Shown here piece after piece: positions 1 to 5,278 of a stretch of 7,513 nucleotides of DNA. The notes under the pieces were generated by a model that was not told the origin of the DNA, searched no databases, and saw only the letters and a list, made by a program, of their open reading frames with translations. The DNA is from Microbacteriaceae bacterium UBA963 (GTDB taxonomy: Bacteria > Actinomycetota > Actinomycetes > Actinomycetales > Microbacteriaceae). The stretch is taken from positions 1 to 7,513 of the forward strand of contig DBCH01000001.1 in assembly GCA_002292955.1 (NCBI GenBank). Direction: 5' to 3'. The first letter of the stretch is position 1. The number at the start of each line of letters is the position of its first letter. The translations under genes were made by a program, and so were the position numbers.

Positions 1-207
1 CGGTGGTGTAAGAGACCACCAGCAGTTCGTGTGAGCGAGCTGGCTAGGTAAACCTCGTTCGGAGCAAGGTCAAACAGAGAACGCTATGGCTGCTCGTCTA
101 GTTCTCGGGTAGGCCGCTAGAGGATCGTGGTAACGCGATTGACGAGAGAGATGACCGTCTCGGACCTTCGGGTCTAGACAGAACCCGGCGTATCGGTCGG
201 CCCATCC
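1..207 (+). ncRNA. rnpB: RNase P RNA, class A, 3' portion (5' end outside window)
   Basis: This is the RNA subunit of ribonuclease P, the ribozyme that removes 5' leaders from precursor tRNAs. The stretch follows the 3' half of the E. coli RNA block by block: GTAAGAG at 8-14, the GGTAAAC...CGGAGCAAGGTCAAA block at about 46-74, CGGGTAGGC...CTAGAGG at 106-122, ATGACCGTC at 151-159, and the near-universal ACAGAACCCGGC...TATCGGTC at about 178-199. GGT at 108-110 matches the E. coli L15 GGT (292-294) that pairs with the tRNA 3' CCA end. A GAGAAC/GTTCTC stem (77-82 with 101-106) carries the P15/P16 region, and GACC-TTCG-GGTC (163-174) is a stable UUCG hairpin. The 3' end is set near 207 by comparison with E. 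coli and is uncertain by several bases. No intrinsic terminator with a T tract is visible in the 19 bp before the convergent map stop codon. Confidence 0.96.
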
Positions 208-226
208 ATTTGTGAACCTGATTCGC

Positions 227-1105
227 TCACGTGCCAAACTCCGAGAGTGTGAGAATCTCCGGTCCGGTTTCGGTCACCACGATGGTGTGTTCAAACTGTG
301 CCGTGATGGAGCGATCCTTGGTGAGAACCGTCCAGCCGTCATCCCAGATGTCCCACTCGTAGGTGCCGAGGGTCAGCATGGGCTCGATGGTGAAAACCAT
401 TCCCACCTTGATTTCCCTGTCGTAGAGCGGTGCGGAGTCGTAGTGCGGAATGATCAGGCCTGAGTGAAAGTGCGTTCCCACGCCGTGCCCGGTGTAGTCA
501 CGAACGACTCCGTAACCGAAGCGTTTCGCGTAGGACTCGATGGCGCGCCCAATGATGTTGACCTGTCGCCCCGGAGCTACGGCCTTGATTCCGCGCATCA
601 TTGCCTCGTGCGTGCGTTCCACGAGGTCGCGCACCTCGGGTACCGGCTCGCCGACCACAAATGTTCGGTTTGTGTCGCCGTGCACTCCATCGAGGAACGC
701 TGTGACGTCCACGTTGACGATGTCACCGTTCTCCAGAACCGTGTCGTCCGGGATGCCATGGCAGATGACTTCGTTGAGTGAGGTGCAACTGGATTTGGGA
801 TATCCCCGGTAACCCAGCGTCGACGGGTAAGCGCCGTGGGAAACCACGTAGTCGTGGGCGAGGGCGTCGATGTCGTCGGTGGTCATTCCCGGAGCAATTG
901 CCCGACCAACGGCATCGAGGGCACCTGCGGCGATGCTCCCGGCCACGCGAATGCGTTCTATGGTTTCGGCATCGTAGGTATCGTCGCCCGCGTAGGTCGC
1001 CGGTGCCGTTTTGCCCACATACTCGGGACGAGAAATTGCGGGAGGAACGGCCCGCATGGCGCCGAGCGTGCCCGGAATGAGCAGACCCTGGGTATTCTTC
1101 GGCAT
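227..1105 (-). CDS. map: Methionine aminopeptidase, type Ic
   Basis: This cytosolic metalloprotease removes the initiator methionine from nascent proteins when the second residue is small. The 292-residue protein has an N-terminal extension (about residues 1-45, containing RPEYVG at 26-31) before the pita-bread catalytic fold, as in mycobacterial type Ic MetAPs of about 285 residues. All five metal ligands are visible: D133 in NVDVTA, D144 in HGDTNRTF, H207 in TGHGVG, E241 in TIEPM and E272 in QFEHT. The substrate-binding histidines are also present: H116 in CHGIP and H214 in THFHSG. The ATG at 1105 is chosen because the MP... start and extension align with the family. There is no ribosome binding site, but TAGGCT ends 7 nt before the ATG, suggesting a leaderless mRNA. 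It is divergent from the 60-residue gene (12-bp gap) and convergent with rnpB (about 19-bp gap). Nothing in it looks damaged. Confidence 0.97.
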   Translation of the reverse strand: MPKNTQGLLIPGTLGAMRAVPPAISRPEYVGKTAPATYAGDDTYDAETIERIRVAGSIAAGALDAVGRAIAPGMTTDDIDALAHDYVVSHGAYPSTLGYRGYPKSSCTSLNEVICHGIPDDTVLENGDIVNVDVTAFLDGVHGDTNRTFVVGEPVPEVRDLVERTHEAMMRGIKAVAPGRQVNIIGRAIESYAKRFGYGVVRDYTGHGVGTHFHSGLIIPHYDSAPLYDREIKVGMVFTIEPMLTLGTYEWDIWDDGWTVLTKDRSITAQFEHTIVVTETGPEILTLSEFGT

Positions 1106-1110
1106 ACACT
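1105..1110 (+). promoter_or_regulatory. Predicted -10 box (TACACT) for the 60-residue gene, leaderless
   Basis: TACACT fits the actinobacterial TANNNT -10 pattern and is followed by exactly 7 nt before the ATG at 1118. This would place the transcript start at or next to the A of the start codon. No Shine-Dalgarno-like sequence lies between. No convincing -35 box was seen. The box begins on the base complementary to the A of the opposing map start codon. This is a prediction from spacing and sequence only. Confidence 0.5.
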
Positions 1111-1112
1111 CA

Positions 1113-1118
1113 AGCCTA
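1113..1118 (-). promoter_or_regulatory. Predicted -10 box (TAGGCT) for map, leaderless
   Basis: On the minus strand TAGGCT (1118 down to 1113) is followed by 7 nt and then the map ATG at 1105. It mirrors the box on the other strand: each hexamer starts on the base opposite the first base of the other gene's ATG. The same TAGGCT plus 7 nt plus ATG arrangement recurs upstream of nadE, which raises confidence. No -35 consensus is visible. Confidence 0.55.
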
Positions 1119-1300
1119 TGGGCACTGACTCAGTAGAAAAGTATTGGTACAACCTGGCCACGGGCATCGTCGAATACGGCCGCCTCAGTCCTTCGTTTGA
1201 TCGCGCCGGGCCGTTTGACACCGCCGAAGAGGCAGCGAACGCCCTCGAGGTCTTGCGCGCAAACTCTGCGAAGTGGGACGAAGAAGACCGGGCCGATTGA
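1118..1300 (+). CDS. Small conserved actinobacterial protein of unknown function (60 aa)
   Basis: The product is a 60-residue acidic protein with no signal peptide or membrane segment. It has an N-terminal KYWYNLATGIVEYG segment (residues 8-21), a central GPFDTAEEAANALEVL segment (31-46) that resembles the short G-P-F/Y-x-T-x-E-E-A-x-x-A-L signature of SPOR-like sequences, and an acidic tail WDEEDRAD (53-60). From memory, near-identical small proteins accompany map in many Microbacteriaceae-type genomes and are sometimes labelled 'SPOR domain-containing' or, wrongly, 'methionine aminopeptidase'; I could not verify this here. The ATG at 1118 is chosen over much longer upstream extensions because those run antisense through map, while the 60-residue form has a clear -10 box 7 nt upstream and a compact conserved-looking sequence. 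It is divergent from map and convergent with panB, with stop codons 2 bp apart. No function can be assigned. Confidence 0.8.
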   Translation: MGTDSVEKYWYNLATGIVEYGRLSPSFDRAGPFDTAEEAANALEVLRANSAKWDEEDRAD

Positions 1301-1311
1301 ACCTAGTCTTC
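1283..1311. terminator. Inverted repeat spanning convergent stop codons, possible bidirectional terminator
   Basis: GAAGAC (1283-1288) and GTCTTC (1306-1311) form a perfect 6-bp stem with a 17-nt loop. The loop holds the stop codons of both the 60-residue gene and panB. The position suits a shared terminator between convergent genes. However, the stem is short, the loop is long and no T tract follows on the plus strand; on the minus strand only a short TTCG follows. It may be chance. Confidence 0.2.
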
Positions 1312-2133
1312 GAAGCTGTGCTCGGGCCCCGGGTATGCGCCTGATTCAACGTCTGCGCGGAACGCGACCGCGGCGTCGTGCAGGGTCGTGGCCAACTGCG
1401 CATACTGCTTGACGAAACGCGGGATGCGTCCGGTGGTGAGCCCGGCCCAGTCGGTCCAGACGAGCAATTGTCCGTCGGTGTGTGGCCCAGCTCCCACACT
1501 AATGGTGGGGATGGTCAGCGTTTTCGTGATGCGTTCCGCGAGCGATGCCGGCACCATTTCGAGGACGACAGCGAAGGCTCCCGCCTCCTGGCAAGCCAGG
1601 GCATCGGCGACAACCCGGTCTGCTTCGGAGCCGCGCCCCTGAATCATGTGACCGCCCAGGCCGTGCTCGCTCTGCGGCGTAAAGCCCACGTGCGCCATGA
1701 CGGGGATGCCCGCCTCCACGATCCGTGAAATCTGCTCGGCTGAGCGCACACCACCCTCGAGTTTGACAGCGTGTGCGTGCGTTTCTTTCATGAACCGCAT
1801 GGCCGTGCCGAGCGCCTGCTCGGGGCCCTCCTCGTAGGAGCCAAAGGGCATGTCGGCCACCACAAGAGCGCGCGTGACACTGGTGGCCACCGCGCGGGTG
1901 AGGGGAATGAGTTCGTCGACCGTGACGGGCAGCGTGGAATCGAAGCCCAGCACATTGTTTCCCGCTGAATCGCCGACGAGCAGAAAGTCAACACCGGCGC
2001 CATCAAAAATTCTTGCGGTGAGCATGTCGTAGCTGGTCAGGCCGACAATCTTGATGCCTTCGGCCTTGGCGCGAGCAAAATGGCGAATGCGCACCCTTTT
2101 GCGGGGAGCTGCTTCTTCGTCCGTGGCGGTCAT
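1303..2133 (-). CDS. panB: 3-methyl-2-oxobutanoate hydroxymethyltransferase (ketopantoate hydroxymethyltransferase)
   Basis: PanB transfers a hydroxymethyl group from 5,10-methylenetetrahydrofolate to alpha-ketoisovalerate to give ketopantoate, the first committed step of pantothenate and coenzyme A synthesis in the cytosol. The 276-residue protein covers the whole (beta-alpha)8-barrel family. Visible motifs are LTSYD (32-36), LLVGDSAGNNVLG (51-63), VVADMPFGSY (91-100), AVKLEGG (122-128), AHVGFTPQ (147-154), VVLEMVP (189-195) and VGAGPHTDGQLLVW (213-226). By alignment to the E. coli enzyme, D55, D94 and E126 are the metal ligands, K124 contacts substrate and E192 is the catalytic acid/base. 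The GDSA version of the metal loop (GDSL in E. coli) matches the mycobacterial enzyme. It lies 19 bp downstream of nadE, so co-transcription is plausible, but it also has its own possible -10 box. Its stop codon lies 2 bp from the convergent 60-residue gene. Confidence 0.97.
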   Translation of the reverse strand: MTATDEEAAPRKRVRIRHFARAKAEGIKIVGLTSYDMLTARIFDGAGVDFLLVGDSAGNNVLGFDSTLPVTVDELIPLTRAVATSVTRALVVADMPFGSYEEGPEQALGTAMRFMKETHAHAVKLEGGVRSAEQISRIVEAGIPVMAHVGFTPQSEHGLGGHMIQGRGSEADRVVADALACQEAGAFAVVLEMVPASLAERITKTLTIPTISVGAGPHTDGQLLVWTDWAGLTTGRIPRFVKQYAQLATTLHDAAVAFRADVESGAYPGPEHSFED

Positions 2134-2139
2134 GGGCTC

Positions 2140-2145
2140 AGTCTA
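2140..2145 (-). promoter_or_regulatory. Candidate internal -10 box (TAGACT) for panB
   Basis: In the 19-bp gap between the nadE stop and the panB start, TAGACT is followed by 6 nt and then the panB ATG. No good Shine-Dalgarno sequence is present in the gap. This is the spacing expected of a leaderless start and would let panB be expressed apart from nadE. The pattern is short, so coincidence is possible. Confidence 0.35.
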
Positions 2146-2152
2146 CGTCGCG

Positions 2153-3892
2153 CTACTCAGCGCGGTCGCGGCGATAGGTGATGGGCAGGCGGCGGTCTCG
2201 GCCGAATGACATTTCAGAGATCTTGGGTCCGATGGCACCCTGGCGTCGTTTCCACTCGGCTCGATCAACGAGATCGATGATGCGGTCGACTTCGCTGGAC
2301 TCAAACCCGGCCGCCACAATGTCGTCGCGCGCCGAACGGTCGGTGACATACATCGCCAAAATGGCGTCGAGAATCTCGTAGTCGGGAAGAGAATCTTGAT
2401 CGACCTGTCCGGGGCGCAATTCGGCACTGGGCGGTTTGGCAATCGAATTCTCGGGGATGGGGGGTGTCTCGCCACGCTTGCGTGCCTCGTCGTTGCGCCA
2501 CCGGGCGAGTTCCCACACCAGCATCTTGGGCACGTCCTTGATGGGCGCAAACCCGCCAACCGAGTCGCCGTAGATCGTGGAGTAGCCCACGGCAATCTCT
2601 GACTTGTTTCCTGTGGTCAGCACGAGTTGTCCAGACGCATTTGAGAGCCCCATCAGAATGACCCCACGAATGCGCGCCTGCAGGTTCTCGGCGGCGACGC
2701 CCTCCAGTTTCAGCTGTTCCTCGAGGGTTGCTACGCCGTCGGCGATGGGTTCGACCCGGTACTCCACGCCCAGTCGCGCGGCGAGGTCAGCGGCGTCGTC
2801 TCGGGAGTGATCGGACGAAAAGCGCGAGGGCAGTGATACGCCGGTAACCCGCCCCGGCCCCAGTGCATCGACGGCCAGGCTGGCACACACGGCGGAGTCG
2901 ATACCGCCCGAGAGGCCGAGAACGACACCGTTGAAGCCGTTCTTTTCGACGTAGTCACGAAGCCCCAAAACGAGAGCGTTCCAGACTGACTCTCTGGCGT
3001 CAGTCATTGTCTCCTGGGCGCTTACGGGTGGCAGCGGGGGATGCGTGCGCTCAATCACGGGCACGTCAATCACCGTGACGTTCTCGCCGTGTTGTCCCGC
3101 CCGCACGCGCGCGTCGGGGAGTTCTAGGTCAACGACGAGAAGGTGCTCGGCGAACTTGGGCGCGCGGGCGATCACCAGACCCCCGGGGCCTGTCACAAAG
3201 CTGTCCCCATCGAAAACGAGGTCGTCTTGTCCGCCAACGAGATTGACATAGGCCACATGCGCGTGCGTTTGCTCAGCACGTCGAGCCACGAGGGGCACGC
3301 GCACATCATCCTTATCGCGCTCAAAGGGCGAACCGTTGATGACCAGAACGAGTCCGGGTTTCTCGGCAGCAATCGCTTCAACAGGCCCGTGGTCGTGCCA
3401 GATGTCCTCACAAATGGCAACGGCAACATCACAGTTGTTGACGCGCAGAATCGTGACGCCCTCGGCGGAGCGGAAGATGCGGTACTCGTCGAAGACGGAG
3501 TAGTTGGGCAAATGGTGCTTGTTGTAAATGCCGATGATGCGGCCGTCGGCAAGGATGGCCGCGGAATTGTGCGCAATGGCGTGCTCAACGTGACGAGCGC
3601 GGTCGTGCAAAGGACCGCTCGGAAAGCCCACGATAACGGGCGTGTCACCGAGTCCTTGGGAGGCAAGCGTCAGAGCCAACGCTTCGAGCGCTTGATGTGC
3701 CCGGGCCAAGAACTCCGGGCGGAGCGCGAGGTCTTCGATCGGGTAGCCCGTCAATGACATCTCGGGGAAGGCAATGAGGTCTGCTCCCTGGTCGCGGGCA
3801 TCACGAGCCATGGCGACGATTCCCGCCGCATTGGCGGTCATGTCGCCCACACGGGGATTCGTCTGCCCCAGCGCGACACGAAGTAACGGCAT
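2153..3892 (-). CDS. nadE: Glutamine-dependent NAD+ synthetase
   Basis: This enzyme performs the last step of NAD synthesis, converting deamido-NAD to NAD with ATP, using ammonia released from glutamine. It is 579 residues with two domains. Residues 1 to about 275 form a nitrilase-type glutaminase with the Glu-Lys-Cys triad: E44 in FPEMSLTGYP, K125 in YNKHHLPNY and C161 in AICEDIW. Residues from about 300 form the ATP-pyrophosphatase synthetase domain with the P-loop LGLSGGIDS (325-333), NLQARIRG (403-410), TTGNKSE (427-433 region) and KPPSAELRPGQ (486-496). It is the shorter two-domain form, about 100 residues less than the M. tuberculosis enzyme. The start at 3892 gives the expected MPLLRVALGQTNP opening. 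It has no ribosome binding site, but a TAGGCT box sits 7 nt upstream. It is divergent from glnA2 with a 40-bp gap and is followed by panB. Its dependence on glutamine links it logically to its neighbours. Confidence 0.97.
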   Translation of the reverse strand: MPLLRVALGQTNPRVGDMTANAAGIVAMARDARDQGADLIAFPEMSLTGYPIEDLALRPEFLARAHQALEALALTLASQGLGDTPVIVGFPSGPLHDRARHVEHAIAHNSAAILADGRIIGIYNKHHLPNYSVFDEYRIFRSAEGVTILRVNNCDVAVAICEDIWHDHGPVEAIAAEKPGLVLVINGSPFERDKDDVRVPLVARRAEQTHAHVAYVNLVGGQDDLVFDGDSFVTGPGGLVIARAPKFAEHLLVVDLELPDARVRAGQHGENVTVIDVPVIERTHPPLPPVSAQETMTDARESVWNALVLGLRDYVEKNGFNGVVLGLSGGIDSAVCASLAVDALGPGRVTGVSLPSRFSSDHSRDDAADLAARLGVEYRVEPIADGVATLEEQLKLEGVAAENLQARIRGVILMGLSNASGQLVLTTGNKSEIAVGYSTIYGDSVGGFAPIKDVPKMLVWELARWRNDEARKRGETPPIPENSIAKPPSAELRPGQVDQDSLPDYEILDAILAMYVTDRSARDDIVAAGFESSEVDRIIDLVDRAEWKRRQGAIGPKISEMSFGRDRRLPITYRRDRAE

Positions 3893-3898
3893 AGCGAT

Positions 3899-3904
3899 TA
3901 GCCT
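3899..3904 (+). promoter_or_regulatory. Predicted -10 box (TAGCCT) for glnA2-glnE
   Basis: TAGCCT matches TANNNT and would start transcription near 3911-3912. This gives a leader of about 21 nt that holds the glnA2 ribosome binding site. It overlaps, on the opposite strand, the TAGGCT box of nadE by five bases, so the two promoters cannot easily be melted independently. No convincing -35 box was found at 16-19 bp. Confidence 0.45.
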
Positions 3905-3905
3905 A
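3900..3905 (-). promoter_or_regulatory. Predicted -10 box (TAGGCT) for nadE, leaderless
   Basis: Minus-strand TAGGCT (3905 down to 3900) is followed by 7 nt and the nadE ATG at 3892, identical in hexamer and spacing to the map promoter. No Shine-Dalgarno sequence lies between box and start. It overlaps the plus-strand TAGCCT box of glnA2 in the shared stretch TAGCCTA (3899-3905). Confidence 0.55.
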
Positions 3906-3917
3906 GTAGTGACCTAC

Positions 3918-3925
3918 AGAGAGGG
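3918..3925 (+). promoter_or_regulatory. Ribosome binding site of glnA2 (AGAGAGGG)
   Basis: The purine run AGAGAGGG ends 7 nt before the ATG at 3933, the usual distance for a Shine-Dalgarno sequence. It decides the glnA2 start against an in-frame extension that would run antisense into the nadE 5' end. It contrasts with the apparently leaderless minus-strand genes. Confidence 0.7.
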
Positions 3926-3932
3926 TTTGTCG

Positions 3933-5270
3933 ATGGACAAGCAACAAGACTTCGTTCTGCGCACCATTGAGGAGCGAGGCGTCAAGTTTGTGCGCCTGTG
4001 GTTTACCGACGTCGTCGGCACGTTGAAGTCGGTGGCCGTAGCGCCCGCCGAGGTTGAGGGCGCTTTTGCCGAGGGTGTGGGCTTTGATGGCTCGGCCATT
4101 GAAGGGCTTACGCGGTCGTTTGAAGCAGACGTTCTGGCACATCCCGACCCCTCGACGTTTCAGATTCTGCCGTGGCGAGGCGACGTGAATCCCGCGGCAC
4201 GCATGTTTTGTGACATCACGACCCCCGATGGTCAGCCCGCTCAAGCCGACCCACGCAACGTGCTCAAGCGCACGTTGGCCAAGGCGGCAGACAAGGGCTT
4301 CACGTTCTACACGCACCCGGAGATTGAGTTCTACCTGTTGAACAATCCGGATTGGCGAAACGGGGGAGCGCGACCCATCGATCAGGCTGGCTACTTCGAC
4401 AATGTGCCGGGCGGGAAGGGACACGATTTCCGTCGCCGTGCCGTGCGCATGCTCGAAGACCTGGGAATTTCGGTGGAGTACAGTCACCACGAGGCCGGAC
4501 CCGGTCAGAACGAGATTGACCTGCGCTACGCAGACGCACTGACGACTGCCGACAACGTCATGACGATGCGCACAGTCATCAAAGAGGTGGCTCTCGAGCT
4601 CGACAACTACGCAACGTTTATGCCCAAGCCGTTTGCCAATCACCCCGGATCGGGCATGCACACGCACCTCTCGCTGTTCGAAGGCGACACCAACGCGTTC
4701 TATGAGGCCGGAGGCAAGTATCAGCTCTCCAAGACGGGACGTTCGTTCATCGCGGGCCTGATGGCTCATGCTCCGGAGATTACGGCTATCACGAACCAGT
4801 ACGTCAACAGCTACAAGCGGCTGTGGGGCGGCGACGAAGCCCCGAGCTTTGTCACGTGGGGTCACAACAACCGCTCGGCACTCATTCGCGTTCCGCTGTA
4901 CAAGCCGAGCAAGTCGCAGAGTTGTCGCGTGGAGTACCGGGCCATCGACTCCGCAGCGAATCCCTACCTCGCCTTTGCGGTGATGTTGGCGGCCGGCCTC
5001 AAGGGTATTGAGGAGGGCTACGAACTCGCGCCCGAAGCAGAAGACAATGTGTGGGAACTCACCGACGTTGAGCGTCGTTCGCTCGGCTACAAGCCCCTCC
5101 CGTCAAGTCTTGACCACGCCATCTCGCTCATGGAGGACTCCGAACTGGTGGCAGAGACGCTGGGCGAAAAGGTCTTTGACTACGTGCTTCTGAACAAGCG
5201 TCGTGAATGGCGTGAGTACCGTTCGCAGGTCACGCCTTTTGAGCTCGAGCGCAACCTCGACATTCTCTAG
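3933..5270 (+). CDS. glnA2: Type I glutamine synthetase, GlnA2-like (GSI-alpha form)
   Basis: Glutamine synthetases join glutamate and ammonia with ATP. This 445-residue protein aligns end to end, by recall, with M. tuberculosis GlnA2 (446 aa), from MDKQQDFVLRTIEERG to YRSQVTPFELERNL. Motifs include GFDGSAIEG (50-58), HPEIEFYLL (128-136) with metal ligands E130 and E132, HHEAGPGQNEIDL (185-197) with E187 and E194, GSGMHTHLSLFEG (239-251), NQYVNSYKRL (288-297) and NRSALIRVP (313-321). It lacks the adenylylation tyrosine: the NLYDLP site of GSI-beta enzymes reads NVWELT here, with W374 at the tyrosine position, and the length lacks the GSI-beta insertion. R61 aligns with Arg62 of B. subtilis GlnA, a residue involved in glutamine feedback inhibition. 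It is therefore probably not a target of GlnE, encoded next door 8 bp downstream. Some GlnA2-type proteins may have other physiological roles or substrates, so in vivo activity is inferred. Confidence 0.95.
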   Translation: MDKQQDFVLRTIEERGVKFVRLWFTDVVGTLKSVAVAPAEVEGAFAEGVGFDGSAIEGLTRSFEADVLAHPDPSTFQILPWRGDVNPAARMFCDITTPDGQPAQADPRNVLKRTLAKAADKGFTFYTHPEIEFYLLNNPDWRNGGARPIDQAGYFDNVPGGKGHDFRRRAVRMLEDLGISVEYSHHEAGPGQNEIDLRYADALTTADNVMTMRTVIKEVALELDNYATFMPKPFANHPGSGMHTHLSLFEGDTNAFYEAGGKYQLSKTGRSFIAGLMAHAPEITAITNQYVNSYKRLWGGDEAPSFVTWGHNNRSALIRVPLYKPSKSQSCRVEYRAIDSAANPYLAFAVMLAAGLKGIEEGYELAPEAEDNVWELTDVERRSLGYKPLPSSLDHAISLMEDSELVAETLGEKVFDYVLLNKRREWREYRSQVTPFELERNLDIL

Positions 5271-5272
5271 GA
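5269..5272 (+). promoter_or_regulatory. Ribosome binding site of glnE overlapping the glnA2 stop codon
   Basis: AGGA begins inside the TAG stop of glnA2 and ends 6 nt before the GTG start of glnE at 5279. A closer GAGG (5274-5277) is only 1 nt from the start and is too near to serve. Stop and start 8 bp apart suggest translational coupling of the two genes. Confidence 0.5.
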
Positions 5273-5278
5273 CGAGGC

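Noticed and set aside
836..1117. N-terminal extension of the 60-residue protein through the map antisense region
   Set aside because: The extension is antisense to map coding sequence and looks like low-quality shadow sequence. The conserved-looking part begins at ATG 1118, with a promoter box just upstream.
1501..2133. PanB loop GDSAGNN differing from the E. coli GDSLGM as a possible active-site anomaly
   Set aside because: The mycobacterial enzyme also has GDSA here and the catalytic and metal residues are intact. It is a lineage signature, not a defect.
3143..3757. Plus-strand open frame of 204 codons opposite nadE
   Set aside because: It lies antisense to the glutaminase domain of NadE and its translation has no recognisable family features.
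3883..3924. GlnR-like half sites GTAAC (3883-3887) and GTGAC (3909-3913) near the glnA2 promoter
   Set aside because: Each matches the gTnAC half of the actinobacterial GlnR box, but the GaAAC partners are absent (GCGAT and AGAGA at the expected places) and the half-site period is 26 bp, not 22. This is too weak to call an operator.
3774..3932. N-terminal extension of GlnA2 by 53 residues from an upstream in-frame ATG
   Set aside because: The extension would be antisense to the start of nadE. The ATG at 3933 has AGAGAGGG 7 nt upstream and matches the MD(K/R)Q start of GlnA2 proteins.
3903..4865. Long minus-strand open frame of 320 codons opposite glnA2
   Set aside because: It is fully antisense to a well-conserved glutamine synthetase, and its translation shows no known motifs. 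It is a typical shadow frame of a high-GC gene.
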